From: Goleter apudmare HA4340-LM2
GTDB lineage: Bacteria > Cyanobacteriota > Cyanobacteriia > Cyanobacteriales > Nostocaceae
Direction of reading: 5' to 3'
Length of the DNA stretch: 64,000 nt
Assembly (NCBI GenBank): GCA_019359495.1
Contig: JAHHHF010000092.1
Location: 40,542-104,541, forward strand
This document shows positions 1 through 9,474 of this stretch, piece by piece. Each line of letters begins with the position of its first letter. The first letter of the stretch is position 1. The translations under genes were made by a program, and so were the position numbers. The notes beneath the pieces were generated by a model. It was not told where the DNA came from. It did not search any database and saw only the letters and a list, made by a program, of their open reading frames with translations.

Positions 1-894
1 CAGTTTTAACCCCTCTTGCAGGGGAATGGTAGGTTCCCAATTTAACAAGGTTTTTGCTTTGGTAATATCAGGACGGCGACGACGCGGATCATCAGAAGGT
101 AGTGGTTCAAACTTAATTTTTGCATCAGGGTTGATCAGTTTTTGCACCGCTTCTGCCAATTCTAAAATGGTGTATTCGCCAGGATTACCCAGATTTACTG
201 GCCCTACATAGTCGCTATTCATCAGCCGGATAAATCCTTCCACGAGGTCAGAAACGTAGCAAAAGCTACGAGTTTGGGAACCATCACCATATACAGTTAA
301 AGGTTCTCCCCGTAGTGCTTGCACAATAAAGTTGCTGACTACTCGTCCATCGTTTTCTAACATTCGTGGCCCATAGGTATTGAAAATTCGCACAACCCGG
401 ATATCCACTTTATTTTGTCTGTAGTAGTCAAAAGCTAGAGTTTCTGCAATACGTTTACCTTCGTCGTAGCATGAACGTATGCCAATGGGATTAACGTTAC
501 CTCTGTATTCTTCAGTTTGGGGATGAACTTCTGGATCGCCGTACACTTCACTGGTGGAGGCCAAGAAAAACCTGGCTTTGACACGTTTGGCTAAACCCAA
601 CATGTTCAGTGTGCCCATCACGTTAGTTTTGACAGTTTTGACGGGATTGTACTGGTAATGTACTGGGGAAGCTGGACAAGCGAGATGGTATATTTGATCA
701 ACTTCCAGCCGAATTGGTTCGGTGATATCGTGGCGGATCAGTTCAAAGTAGGGGTGATCTAACCATTTGAGGATGTTCCGTTTATTGCCTGTATAGAAAT
801 TATCCAGGCAAATAATTTCATTTCCAGCACTAATTAGTCGATCAATCAGATGAGAGCCGAGAAACCCGGCACCGCCCGTTACCAAAATTCTCAT
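1..894 (-). CDS. UDP-glucuronate decarboxylase (UDP-xylose synthase), 3' end cut by window edge
   Basis: Extended SDR enzyme that would convert UDP-glucuronate to UDP-xylose through a bound NAD cofactor in the cytoplasm. Reading the minus strand from the ATG at 892-894 gives an open frame of 298 codons that runs off the left edge. The nucleotide-binding loop [10 protein letters not shown] is at residues 6-15, the STSEVYG catalytic serine region is mid-protein, and YDEGKR supplies the Tyr-x3-Lys pair. The motif [10 protein letters not shown] is typical of UXS enzymes. The family is usually about 310-316 residues, so only some 13-18 residues should be missing. It fits the glycan theme of the window, although it lies far from the main cluster. 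The start follows from the Rossmann motif sitting six residues in. Confidence 0.93.
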   Translation of the reverse strand, partial: MRILVTGGAGFLGSHLIDRLISAGNEIICLDNFYTGNKRNILKWLDHPYFELIRHDITEPIRLEVDQIYHLACPASPVHYQYNPVKTVKTNVMGTLNMLGLAKRVKARFFLASTSEVYGDPEVHPQTEEYRGNVNPIGIRSCYDEGKRIAETLAFDYYRQNKVDIRVVRIFNTYGPRMLENDGRVVSNFIVQALRGEPLTVYGDGSQTRSFCYVSDLVEGFIRLMNSDYVGPVNLGNPGEYTILELAEAVQKLINPDAKIKFEPLPSDDPRRRRPDITKAKTLLNWEPTIPLQEGLKL

Positions 895-1352
895 GTTTTT
901 TCTTGTGATTTACAGATATTGCTACTAGCTAGTATGCTTATTGTTTAGAGTACCCAGCTGGGGTACAAAAACTGAGGCAAAGTAGACCTGTTATAGAAAT
1001 ACTCCTGGATCTATTTATATGTATTGGGGATGCAATCCTGTAGTATTCAGACTTGATTACTAGGCAATTTAACTAGCAAAATAACAGACATCACCTACTA
1101 ACTTGGAATTTTGGCTCTAGAATTTACGAAATCTTCAAATATATTAAGTTTGTTTAAAGATATATATTCAAGCTTAAATGTGCTAGATGCAAGGCTTGCA
1201 GACGATAGATGTCAAAGAGGGGAAAGAAACAGCAGTAATTTCTCGATTACTTGTAATCAGTTATACTAATCAGCTTTGGGTAAGTAAATACAACTTTATT
1301 AAGTAATATAAAGTAAGTTCGTAGCAGGCGGCTTCTCACTACAAGCCTTCAA
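895..1352. other. Intergenic region upstream of the UDP-xylose synthase gene
   Basis: This 458-base gap is AT-rich and separates two minus-strand genes. It should hold the promoter of the decarboxylase gene and the 3' untranslated end of nothing else, because the antiporter stop lies at its right side. I saw no open frame with a ribosome site and no strong hairpin with a T-run. Confidence 0.4.
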
Positions 1353-3488
1353 CTACACAGCAGCTGTGGTACTTGGAACTGCACTGGGCAAGGCTAATGT
1401 AGAAGTGCGTTGTGGTTCTCCCAGCATCACAATCGAGCAAGTGAGTTGCCTAGCTAACTGGGTTGTGACATCGCTAATAGCTAAACCTCCAGGGCTAGTG
1501 CGATTACGGATAAATGGTAATACGACTAAATCATATAATCGAGCCGCTTGTAATATCGCTTGGGCGGCGTTTTCATGGGCAATGATTTGAATTTCTGGAG
1601 GATTCGGCAAAGCTAATTTAGAGATCATCTGGGAAAGAAGCGATCGCCTGGCAGCAATTTTACTGGAACTGGTACGGCGATCGCACACGTTCAGCACGGT
1701 CACTTGGGCTTCATTAGCCTCTGCTAACATCTGGGCCAATTGCACAGGTTGCAATGCTGGAGACAACAAGTTTTCTAATGGTACTAGGATGCGCTGAATT
1801 TTCTTTGGTGATTCTACTAGCCGTGTAACTGCTACAGGACAATGAGATGCCCAAAGCACGTTATCGATCACATTCCCAAATAAACGCGCCCGTAACCCAG
1901 TTCGTTTACCCCAACCCATGACAATGAGACTAACCTTTTGTTCACGAGCTGCCCTACTGATTCCTTGAGCAAAAGCATCATCAATGCGGAGTAATGGTGT
2001 TGCTTCCACACCCAAAACTCGGCTTTGGGCTGTAGCTTTTGCCAATAACCGCTCACTGCGTTGCAGAGAGGCTTCTAGTTGTGGTGCATCCATATGAGCC
2101 GCAGCAGTGGCGATCGCTAATGGGATAATTCTGCCATTAGCCTGATGTGCCAATAGTGCTGATAACTCAACCAAGTTTTGTTGAGTATGGGGATTATAAA
2201 TAGGTACTAATATCTTGAAAGCGTGATCAGTGGCTTCTATATTCGGTTCTGGTAAAGTTGTTGATACCTGCTCGGCAGTTACAGAAGAAATCAAACCGAC
2301 AGCTACCCGACTGGTAATGAACGGCCCCAAGGTTGATGTCACTAACATTAAAACCACAATGCTGTTTAAGACTTCAGGTGGTAGCAACCCAGCCCGATAT
2401 CCTACCAAAGTTGCTGCTAAGATCGCACCCACTTGGGGAACTGACAATGACCAAATGGTCAGCGTTTCTTGCCAATTGTAGCGATACACCAGTTTTGCTA
2501 GCAAAGCAGCGATTAATTTGCTGCCAATTAAGCCCAGCACAATGAAGATTGTTAACTTCAGGGTAGTAAAACTGGTGATTAAGGCAGGCAAATCGATCAG
2601 CAAGCCCAAGTCAACAAAGAAAATGGGAATAAATAGTACACTGCCCACAAATACGACCTTTTCTTTGACTGGCCCTTCGCCCAAAACTTCATTAACTGCC
2701 AAACCTGCTAAAAAGGCACCGATAATTTTTTCTACCCCAATCAATTGGGCACCTACAGCAGCTAGAAACACGGAAAGGAGCACAAATAAAAATTGGTTGC
2801 CTTCATCACCACCAGATCGGCGGAAAAACTCTTTGCCTGCCCAATCAAAGCCCACTAAAACGCATACAGCGTAAATAGTTAACCACCCAGACAAAAGCAG
2901 TAGTTTTGCTAAATTGAATGTGTCATTATGAGCAAATGCTACACAAATAACTAATATTAAAAGTGCGGCAGTATCCGTAAAAATCTTCGCACCAATGGCG
3001 ATCGTCACGGCTTCGTTGTTGACTACTCCCAAACGACTAATAATTGGATATGCCAAAAGACTGTAGGAAGCGAACAAAGAGCCAATTAAGATCGATGTAA
3101 TCCAGCCGAAGCCAAAAGCCTGCCCTATCAAAGTTCCTACGGCTAGGGGGACAAAGAAAGTGAAACTACCAAAACCCAAGGAGCGATTTTTGCGGCGGCG
3201 GAACTGTTCAATGTCAACTTCTAATCCAGCGACAAACATCAAGTAAACTAACCCAATATCTGATAGCAGGTTAATCATTGTTGATTCTGTCTGAAATAGA
3301 TTCCAGCCTGATGGGCCAAGTACTACCCCGGCAAAAACCAAACCCACTAATCCTGGTAGTCTTAGCCGCTCAAACAAAATGGGCACAACTAAGATCACAA
3401 CCAGCAAAATAGCAAAGGGCACAATTGGTTCCTTGCCAAGCAATTGGGAAGTTGGTTCCAGCGCCAGAACTTGTGATGCGAATTCCAT
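1353..3488 (-). CDS. Cation:proton antiporter of the CPA2 (KefB/NapA) type with C-terminal UspA domains
   Basis: Inner-membrane monovalent cation/proton antiporter. Residues about 20-400 are a series of hydrophobic helices, with the family motifs LVYLMFVAGLEVD near residue 80 and AKIFTDTAAL near residue 167. The second carries the membrane aspartate of the ion-binding site. Residues about 425-700 are soluble and look like two universal stress protein (UspA) repeats. The clearest piece is the loop LIVMGWGKRTGLRARLFG, which resembles the UspA nucleotide-binding signature. At 711 residues it has the length expected for a cyanobacterial antiporter-UspA fusion. The tail suggests regulation by a nucleotide or by stress. 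The transported ion cannot be read from the sequence. Confidence 0.9.
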   Translation of the reverse strand: MEFASQVLALEPTSQLLGKEPIVPFAILLVVILVVPILFERLRLPGLVGLVFAGVVLGPSGWNLFQTESTMINLLSDIGLVYLMFVAGLEVDIEQFRRRKNRSLGFGSFTFFVPLAVGTLIGQAFGFGWITSILIGSLFASYSLLAYPIISRLGVVNNEAVTIAIGAKIFTDTAALLILVICVAFAHNDTFNLAKLLLLSGWLTIYAVCVLVGFDWAGKEFFRRSGGDEGNQFLFVLLSVFLAAVGAQLIGVEKIIGAFLAGLAVNEVLGEGPVKEKVVFVGSVLFIPIFFVDLGLLIDLPALITSFTTLKLTIFIVLGLIGSKLIAALLAKLVYRYNWQETLTIWSLSVPQVGAILAATLVGYRAGLLPPEVLNSIVVLMLVTSTLGPFITSRVAVGLISSVTAEQVSTTLPEPNIEATDHAFKILVPIYNPHTQQNLVELSALLAHQANGRIIPLAIATAAAHMDAPQLEASLQRSERLLAKATAQSRVLGVEATPLLRIDDAFAQGISRAAREQKVSLIVMGWGKRTGLRARLFGNVIDNVLWASHCPVAVTRLVESPKKIQRILVPLENLLSPALQPVQLAQMLAEANEAQVTVLNVCDRRTSSSKIAARRSLLSQMISKLALPNPPEIQIIAHENAAQAILQAARLYDLVVLPFIRNRTSPGGLAISDVTTQLARQLTCSIVMLGEPQRTSTLALPSAVPSTTAAV

Positions 3489-3631
3489 AGGTAGGTTTTG
3501 AAAGGGCGATGGTGGAGTTGCGATTACCTTGTGGGCAATCGCCCGAGCAATATGAATGTCAAAGCCAGCCTGACGAAAAATATAAAAATATTAACTTACA
3601 CTACCTAGGCAATTGTCTAGGAACTAACCAT

Positions 3632-4288
3632 CTACGGGTGGATTTGGCTCAAAATGAAACGCAAGCGGTCATAGTCGTCTTTTAGCAGTACGCTTAGGGT
3701 ACGCCCAGCCTTGATCAGCCATTCTCGATCTGCTTTACGTAACTGATAAACTTCTCGAATAGCAGCTGCGGTTAAAGACTCTATTGGCGCACCGTTGACT
3801 GCCAACAATGTCCTTAAAAACTCAAGTTCTTCGGTAAATTTAATGATAGCTTCTGCTTCACACCGATAAACAGCTTGGTGAATTTGTGGGGGACGTGGTG
3901 GTAAATATTGATACAATCTAGAGTTAGAACTGCTACTCTGGGCAGGTGGTGAAAATCCCACGATCGCCGCGCGAAATTCTGTTTTGAGCATGGCGAATAT
4001 CTGGGGTTGTTCCTCTCTTAAGTCCTGCAAGGACAGTCCTAAGGCCACGGCTCGGTGTACGGAATCAATGGGCATGGTAGTAGCAAAGTAGACTACACCA
4101 TAAACTTGATTTCCCGTTTCTTCATCCACAGCACGAACCCAACTACCAAAGGGAGGCATTGAGGGAAAACTCAAGTCTTCCGGTTCTAAACACTGTGCCA
4201 AAAATTCGGTAGTAGTAGTTTCTATCACCTCGGCAATATGATTGGGATGGCGATCGCTGGTGGCAAATTGTGGTAAAGGAAGGCGCAT
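3632..4288 (-). CDS. HAS-barrel domain protein, conserved in cyanobacteria
   Basis: A 218-residue soluble protein without signal peptide or membrane segments. Residues about 1-110 resemble the HAS-barrel, a six-stranded domain named from HerA and ATP synthase. The supporting segment is FGSWVRAVDEETGNQVYGV followed by a hydrophobic strand. The C-terminal half is helical and charged, with EFLRTLLAVNGAP and YQLRKADREWLIK. No catalytic motif is visible. It lies upstream of ndhS on the same strand, separated by a repeat-rich spacer, so co-transcription is uncertain. Its role is unknown; the assignment rests on resemblance to an uncharacterised cyanobacterial family that I recall with fair confidence. 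Confidence 0.7.
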   Translation of the reverse strand: MRLPLPQFATSDRHPNHIAEVIETTTTEFLAQCLEPEDLSFPSMPPFGSWVRAVDEETGNQVYGVVYFATTMPIDSVHRAVALGLSLQDLREEQPQIFAMLKTEFRAAIVGFSPPAQSSSSNSRLYQYLPPRPPQIHQAVYRCEAEAIIKFTEELEFLRTLLAVNGAPIESLTAAAIREVYQLRKADREWLIKAGRTLSVLLKDDYDRLRFILSQIHP

Positions 4289-4302
4289 AGTAGTTGTTTG
4301 TC

Positions 4303-4448
4303 ATTGGTCATTAATCATTAGTAATTAGTCTTTGGCGAATGACATAGACGCGCCAGGAGCTACTCTTACGAGAACGATTACCCTGCGGGAAGGGCTGCGC
4401 CCAGCAGTAAACCCGCAGGGTAGGACTAATGACTAATGACTAGTAATT
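4303..4448. repeat. Heptamer repeats flanking an 11-bp inverted repeat
   Basis: Runs of TCATTGG/TCATTAG heptamers lie at 4303-4330 and again at 4424-4445. Between them, 4379-4389 (TACCCTGCGGG) and 4412-4422 form a perfect 11-bp inverted repeat around a GC-rich loop. Short tandem heptamers and GC-rich palindromes of this sort are widespread between genes in Nostocales. No coding function is suggested. Confidence 0.7.
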
Positions 4449-4641
4449 ATTTCCCTTTTTTCTTGCTTAATGTCTCCACAAGTTCCAATTCAGGTAGGCG
4501 GAAGGTAACTAATTTATCCCAGTTACCACCTTCAAATAGTACAGCTACCTTACCATCACTTACCCGTTGTACAAGTCCCTCATAGCGATAATAAGTATCT
4601 GCGGGATTCTTCACTCGAACAGTTGCTCCAGGCAGGATCAT
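4447..4641 (-). CDS. ndhS: NAD(P)H-quinone oxidoreductase subunit S
   Basis: Small peripheral subunit of the cyanobacterial NDH-1 complex. It helps form the ferredoxin docking site used in cyclic electron flow around photosystem I. The 64 residues form an SH3-like fold typical of this family. The diagnostic stretches are [17 protein letters not shown] at residues 2-18 and [19 protein letters not shown] at 23-41. The length matches known NdhS proteins of about 60-70 residues. The ATG at 4639-4641 puts the conserved ILPGA motif directly at the N-terminus, which supports the start. The lysine-rich tail is common in the family. It appears to be a single gene, with repeats on both sides. Confidence 0.92.
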   Translation of the reverse strand: MILPGATVRVKNPADTYYRYEGLVQRVSDGKVAVLFEGGNWDKLVTFRLPELELVETLSKKKGK

Positions 4642-4678
4642 GGTTTTACCCTCGCTTACTTCCTGTTAATAGCTTAAT

Positions 4679-4771
4679 ACTCGTTATTGGTCATTTGTTG
4701 TTTGTGGTTTGCCATTTGTCATTGGTCTTGACCACCTCAACGACAAAAGTGTGACACTTGCGTAAGTCCTA
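4679..4771. repeat. Heptamer repeats and one end of a dispersed inverted-repeat element
   Basis: ATTTGTC/ATTGGTC-type heptamers fill about 4686-4728. Just after them, 4761-4771 reads CGTAAGTCCTA. This is the same terminal sequence that bounds the 126-bp element at 38322-38447. The final bases overlap the rodA stop codon. Confidence 0.6.
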
Positions 4772-6085
4772 TAAATAATACTTCTGTCGTTGGCGAAAGT
4801 TTGCTACCGATTCTACTATTCCCAAACAAATAAAGTTGGTCAACATGGCAGAACGTCCGTAACTCATCCAAGGTAGGGGAATACCAGCCACAGGTGCTAA
4901 ACCAACAGTCATACCCACATTGACAAGCAACTGAAACAAGATCATGGACAAAAAACCAATAGCTAAGAGTGAGCCAAAGTTATCCTTAGCCGTTTGAGCT
5001 ATGTGGAGTAGGCGGAAGCAAATCAAGCAGAAGACAAACAAAACTACTAAACAACCGATCAAACCAAATTCTTCGCCTACCGCCGAGAAAATAAAATCTG
5101 TATGCTGTTCCGGCACAAAATTTAGTTGTGTCATTGGCCCCTTGAAGAGACCCCATCCCCAAACTTCACCAGCGCCAATGGCAATGCGAGATTGATGTTG
5201 GTGATATCCAACGCCTAAAATGTCATGTCCAGGGCGCAAAAATACTGTTAGTCGATTTTTTTGGTAGTCGTGCAATACATTGTTCCAGACGTAGACTCCT
5301 AATTCCCCACCCAACATGTTCAGACCCCATGCACCTATGGCACTAAGACCAAATCGACGCCAGGGGAGAGTCTGCCAACCTAAAACACCCATAGCGAGTG
5401 CCCAAAGTAATCCTAAAGGGCCTAGAGCTATGTGTTTGAACAAAATAAATGGCTCTGATAATGGCCAAGATGTGCTAAACAGAATTGCAGCCACTACAGG
5501 AGAAATCAATAAGATCAACCAACCTGGGTTGGCATTTGCCCAGTACAGCATCCCTAAGACGATCGCACCAAATACTAGTGATGTGGCTAAATCTGGCTGC
5601 TTGAATACTAATCCCCAGGGAATTGCCACAATTGCTAAAACTTTGGCAACACTCTCCAGACTGGAAGCAGTGCGTTTATGTAATAAGGCCGCAATGGTAA
5701 TTATTATACCTACTTTGGCAAATTCCGAGGGTTGGACGTTAAAGCCCCCGATACTAATCCAACGCTGTGCCCCTTTTGCAGATGCGCCTGCATACATGAC
5801 GACGATCAGGCTGATGTTGGTGAGAGCGTATGTTACCCAGTGCCACTGTAGGAGATTTTCGTAACGGCTACGAGCCAGAAATAACGCGATTAAAGTGCCA
5901 ATACCAGCTATCATCCAATGCCACCACCAGTCAGTGACTGGTTGCTTGAGTTCTGTACTGAGAATCATGATGCCACCAAAGATGCTGACACCAACTGGCA
6001 GAGCAAATAATAGCCAATCCATTTGCTGCCAAGGTTTAACCCAATACTTCCACTGAATTTTGGGGAGCGAACGTTTTAACAACAT
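4769..6085 (-). CDS. rodA: Peptidoglycan glycosyltransferase RodA (SEDS family)
   Basis: Membrane glycosyltransferase that polymerises lipid II during lateral wall growth, working with a class B penicillin-binding protein. The 438-residue protein has about ten hydrophobic segments after a cytoplasmic start. SEDS hallmarks are GASAKGAQRWISIGGFNVQP near residue 102-121, VFLRPGHDILGVGYHQHQSR with the following GAGEVWGWGLFKG, and PEQHTDFIFSAVGEEFGLIG. The last contains the conserved Glu-His-Thr-Asp-Phe block and the catalytic-site aspartate. GIPLPWMSYGRSAML near the C-terminus closes the signature. The loop between helices 6 and 8 is longer than in E. coli RodA. The stop codon lies within the end of a dispersed repeat. 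The mrp gene lies 102 bases upstream on the same strand. Confidence 0.95.
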   Translation of the reverse strand: MLLKRSLPKIQWKYWVKPWQQMDWLLFALPVGVSIFGGIMILSTELKQPVTDWWWHWMIAGIGTLIALFLARSRYENLLQWHWVTYALTNISLIVVMYAGASAKGAQRWISIGGFNVQPSEFAKVGIIITIAALLHKRTASSLESVAKVLAIVAIPWGLVFKQPDLATSLVFGAIVLGMLYWANANPGWLILLISPVVAAILFSTSWPLSEPFILFKHIALGPLGLLWALAMGVLGWQTLPWRRFGLSAIGAWGLNMLGGELGVYVWNNVLHDYQKNRLTVFLRPGHDILGVGYHQHQSRIAIGAGEVWGWGLFKGPMTQLNFVPEQHTDFIFSAVGEEFGLIGCLVVLFVFCLICFRLLHIAQTAKDNFGSLLAIGFLSMILFQLLVNVGMTVGLAPVAGIPLPWMSYGRSAMLTNFICLGIVESVANFRQRQKYYL

Positions 6086-6144
6086 TGTGCGACTTTAGAC
6101 TTCAGTTTTTAAATTTTAAGTTTAGTTACTACTAAATATCTGTA

Positions 6145-6166
6145 TTCCTAGGCTATGGCCTAGGAA
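6145..6166. repeat. Perfect 9-bp hairpin between mrp and rodA
   Basis: TTCCTAGGC at 6145-6153 pairs with 6158-6166 around a four-base loop. No T-run follows on the minus strand, so it is not a clear terminator. It may be a small palindromic repeat or an mRNA processing or attenuation structure between two same-strand genes. Confidence 0.5.
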
Positions 6167-6187
6167 CCAGATAGAAATTAAAATTCC

Positions 6188-7258
6188 CTACGTTAAGGCA
6201 GCAACTGATACTTTACCAGCGATCGCTAGAGCGATCGCCTTTAAGGCTTTTGCTGATGCTGAATTCGGCTCTTGCACTACTATTGGCACACCGTTATCAC
6301 CACCAACTCTCGTGGAAATCTCTAGTGGTACACACCCTAATAATGGCACTCCCAGTTCAGTGGCTGTTTTCTCACCACCACCGGAGCCAAAGATGTCGTA
6401 TTGTTTATCCGGCATGTCCGGGGGAATAAAATAGCTCATGTTTTCCACTATCCCCAAAACTGGCACGTTCATCTGCTGGAACATCCGTAGTCCCTTACGA
6501 GAATCTAACAAGGCGACACTTTGGGGTGTGGTGACAATTACTGCCCCCGCCATTGGTACGGCTTGTGTCAAAGTTAACTGAGCATCCCCAGTTCCCGGTG
6601 GCATATCGACAATCAAATAATCTAGTTCTCCCCATTGCACTTGATAAAGAAACTGGCGAATCACTCCATTTAGCATCGGCCCTCGCCAAATTACTGGCTG
6701 ATCTCGATCAATTAAAAAGCCCATTGATACTAATTTGACGCCATGATTAAAAGCGGGTTCCAATATATCGCCTTGTTCACTAGAATGCACAACAATCTGA
6801 GCATCAGCTAGCCCTAACATGGTGGGGTCATTGGGCCCGTAAATATCTGCATCTAGCAAGCCAACTTTTGCTCCTGTTTGTGCCAGTGCCACTGCTATAT
6901 TTACAGCTACTGTACTTTTACCAACGCCACCCTTACCACTGGAAACTGCAATAATATTTTTTACACCAGCAATACCAGTGCGGTCAGGTAAGCTTTTTTG
7001 TTGGGGTGTTTCTGCTGTTACTTCCACACTGACATCTGTAACACCAGGTAGTTTTCTTACAGCTTTCTGGCAGTCTTCAACAATAAACTCACGTAAAGGG
7101 CAGGCGGGTGTGGTCAACACTAAAGTGAAGCTAACCTTGCCATTGTCAATTTTGACGTTGCGAATCATGTTCAGTGCTACCAGACTTTTTTGGAGTTCTG
7201 GGTCTTGTACTGGTCGCAACACTTCTAGGACAGAGTGGGAATCTAGGACATCGTACAT
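6188..7258 (-). CDS. Mrp/NBP35-family iron-sulfur carrier P-loop ATPase
   Basis: Cytosolic ATPase that binds and passes on iron-sulfur clusters to target proteins. Residues about 8-80 are a MIP18/DUF59 domain with the TTPACP motif (Cys53). Residues about 100-350 are the ParA-like P-loop domain with a deviant Walker A GKGGVGKST at 108-116 and the DADIYGPNDPTM switch region. DMPPGTGD is Walker B. The C-terminal Cys-x-x-Cys pair that holds the cluster in bacterial ApbC is absent; the corresponding region reads MSYFIPPDMPDKQYDIFG. That resembles plant HCF101, where other cysteines serve. The 356 residues match the family length. RodA lies downstream on the same strand. Confidence 0.93.
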   Translation of the reverse strand: MYDVLDSHSVLEVLRPVQDPELQKSLVALNMIRNVKIDNGKVSFTLVLTTPACPLREFIVEDCQKAVRKLPGVTDVSVEVTAETPQQKSLPDRTGIAGVKNIIAVSSGKGGVGKSTVAVNIAVALAQTGAKVGLLDADIYGPNDPTMLGLADAQIVVHSSEQGDILEPAFNHGVKLVSMGFLIDRDQPVIWRGPMLNGVIRQFLYQVQWGELDYLIVDMPPGTGDAQLTLTQAVPMAGAVIVTTPQSVALLDSRKGLRMFQQMNVPVLGIVENMSYFIPPDMPDKQYDIFGSGGGEKTATELGVPLLGCVPLEISTRVGGDNGVPIVVQEPNSASAKALKAIALAIAGKVSVAALT

Positions 7259-7339
7259 AGTGTTTTCACCATTGCCGCCGCAATAAAAATTAACGCATTT
7301 TTCTTATCTTCTACATACGATCTTAACTTTTGTGAAATA

Positions 7340-7420
7340 CCAATTGATTATTTATTGTCATTTGTTATTGGTCATTTGTTATTGGTCAATGGTCAAGAGT
7401 CAAGAGTTATTTTCTATCAT
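7340..7420. repeat. Heptamer repeat tract
   Basis: Alternating TTTGTTATTGGTCA and related heptamers occupy the gap between mrp and the SRPBCC gene, ending with GGTCAAGAGTCAAGAG. The pattern matches tracts elsewhere in the window, for example near 27.9 kb. Confidence 0.6.
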
Positions 7421-7432
7421 CTTCTCCATGCC

Positions 7433-7957
7433 CTAAAAATCGCAACAACTGTCGTTGAGGGATTTTCGCTTAGTTGATACGGCTTTTAATGCAGCCTTCT
7501 CTACAGCTTCGACTAAAGAACGGGCAACGCGATCGGCATAGGGACGGATTAATGACCAAATCAGAGGTGACAGCCAACCACGTAAGGCCACGGAATAAGA
7601 TAAACAAGTACCACAAACAGTTGATGCTACTTGGTATGTGACCCGTTCTTCTATCCCAGGAATTGCCAGTACTCGGATACTTAGTAGTTCTCTGGGGTTG
7701 ACGCGCTCCACAAAAATTTGGATTGGAATTGGTGAAAAGCGTGTCATTGCTTGGTAAATCAACCCTGGTTTCGGTACTAATCCGTAAGGAACATTCGTAC
7801 TCTTTAGTAGTGGATGCCAGGAAACGTCTGTTAAGTCAACTACTTGTTGCCAAAGTTCATCTACTGTTGCAGAACTTATCTCTCGATATGTCCGTACTAA
7901 AGAAGCACAAAATCGACGACGTTTGCGGTGGCTAAATTTAGATAACCAACCTCGCAT
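7433..7957 (-). CDS. SRPBCC (START-like) family protein
   Basis: A 174-residue soluble protein of the helix-grip fold that binds hydrophobic ligands. Features consistent with the fold are an N-terminal basic stretch, then YREISSATVDELWQQVVDL, which resembles the first strand and helix pair of polyketide-cyclase-like domains. Strands with ERVTYQVASTVCGTCLSYSVAL follow, and a long C-terminal helix (PYADRVARSLVEAVEKAALKAV) would close the cavity. The ligand is not predictable. The gene is divergent from hemF, 470 bases apart. The extreme C-terminus is Cys-rich and may be poorly conserved. Confidence 0.7.
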   Translation of the reverse strand: MRGWLSKFSHRKRRRFCASLVRTYREISSATVDELWQQVVDLTDVSWHPLLKSTNVPYGLVPKPGLIYQAMTRFSPIPIQIFVERVNPRELLSIRVLAIPGIEERVTYQVASTVCGTCLSYSVALRGWLSPLIWSLIRPYADRVARSLVEAVEKAALKAVSTKRKSLNDSCCDF

Positions 7958-8427
7958 TGGCTGAATCCTCCTAGCTAAACAGCTTTCTAAACACTCTAGC
8001 TGGGCAATTTTCCTTAAACACTAAATCAAACTTTCTCAAAATTGCCCTAAACATAGCAAGCTTTGCTGGGCACAAACCATATTACGACGACTAGAGTTGA
8101 AAACTCCAAATCCTTGTGTGCTCTGTCTGGTAAGATGCGACAATGTTGAGCAGTCTATGACCAACCTTGATATCTCAAATTTGAGAGTGCTTGTAGCAGA
8201 CTCTAGTGTTTACACTAGAATCCTCCCATTAAAAAACTTCAAAAAAAAACTTTGTCAATATACAAGCCTATACGCATTTGAGGGAAAATAACTCTCATGC
8301 CCATCAATCGTATAAATGCTTGACCAGTAAAAAAAATAACTTTAGGGCAAGTTGAGCCTGACTTTTGGCTCGTTTTGCCGGGAAATTTCTGGCTTTCTGG
8401 CAATTGTAATTTAGGTTCGGGAATCTT
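7958..8427. promoter_or_regulatory. Divergent intergenic region between the SRPBCC gene and hemF
   Basis: This 470-base gap lies between divergently transcribed genes and so must hold both promoters. It is AT-rich with runs of A near 8246 and 8330. I could not pick a convincing -35/-10 pair or a known operator, so no exact site is assigned. Confidence 0.4.
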
Positions 8428-9474
8428 ATGTTGACCAATTCGCAAACCCCCACTCTGGCTGTAGAATCATCCAAGTTTCTGCCAGCAGCTGATGCTCAAG
8501 TGAGAGTCAGTCAGTTTATGCAACGGTTGCAAGATGAAATTACTCAAGCTTTGGCAGATCTGGATGGTGTCGGTAAGTTTCATGAAGATAGTTGGGAACG
8601 CCCAGAAGGAGGTGGAGGGCGATCGCGTGTGCTGCGCGATGGCGCAATATTTGAACAGGCGGGTGTAAATTTTTCTGAAGTTTGGGGTTCCCATTTGCCG
8701 CCCTCGATTTTGGCGCAACGCCCCGAAGCCGCAGGACATGGCTTTTATGCTACAGGCACTTCGCTGGTCTTACACCCTCGCAATCCCTATGTACCCACTG
8801 TGCATCTGAATTATCGGTATTTTGAGGCGGGCCCAGTGTGGTGGTTTGGCGGTGGTGCTGATTTGACACCCTATTATCCTTTTGCTGAAGACGCGGCACA
8901 TTTTCACCTCACACTTAAGCAAGCTTGCGACCAGCATCATCCAGACTATTACCCAGTGTTTAAGCGCTGGTGCGATGAATATTTCTACCTCAAGCATCGT
9001 GACGAAACCAGAGGTGTTGGTGGTCTGTTTTTAGATTACCAAGATGGCCAAGGTGTTTTATATCGCGGCCCCAACCCGAATGGCGAAGCAGCTATTTATA
9101 GCAATCAAGTGGGTGCGCCAGCACCACGCACTTGGGAAGATTTATTTGCTCTAGTGCAAGACTGTGGTGGAGCATTTTTACCAGCATATGTCCCCATTGT
9201 CCAACGGCGACATGGTCTTGAGTATGGCGATCGCCAACGGAATTTTCAACTCTACCGTCGGGGTAGGTATGTAGAATTTAACTTGGTTTATGACCGAGGC
9301 ACAATTTTTGGTCTGCAAACCAACGGTCGCACAGAATCGATTCTCATGTCCTTACCACCCTTGGTGCGCTGGGAATACGGTTATCAGCCAGAACCCAATT
9401 CCCCTGAAGCTGAGTTATATACCACCTTCCTCAAGCCTCAAGATTGGATAAATTGGGTATCAACCAAAGAATGA
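8428..9474 (+). CDS. hemF: Oxygen-dependent coproporphyrinogen III oxidase
   Basis: Heme and chlorophyll pathway enzyme. It uses O2 to decarboxylate two propionates of coproporphyrinogen III to vinyl groups, giving protoporphyrinogen IX. The 348 residues carry the family motifs in order. [14 protein letters not shown] is near residue 52, GVNFSEVWG near 77, [18 protein letters not shown] near 112, and [13 protein letters not shown] near 138. The stretch [19 protein letters not shown] near 175 includes the conserved His and Arg, and [19 protein letters not shown] is near 277. The ATG at 8428 gives the usual short cyanobacterial N-terminal extension. It is the only haem gene in the window. A separate anaerobic HemN is expected elsewhere but is not visible here. 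Confidence 0.97.
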   Translation: MLTNSQTPTLAVESSKFLPAADAQVRVSQFMQRLQDEITQALADLDGVGKFHEDSWERPEGGGGRSRVLRDGAIFEQAGVNFSEVWGSHLPPSILAQRPEAAGHGFYATGTSLVLHPRNPYVPTVHLNYRYFEAGPVWWFGGGADLTPYYPFAEDAAHFHLTLKQACDQHHPDYYPVFKRWCDEYFYLKHRDETRGVGGLFLDYQDGQGVLYRGPNPNGEAAIYSNQVGAPAPRTWEDLFALVQDCGGAFLPAYVPIVQRRHGLEYGDRQRNFQLYRRGRYVEFNLVYDRGTIFGLQTNGRTESILMSLPPLVRWEYGYQPEPNSPEAELYTTFLKPQDWINWVSTKE

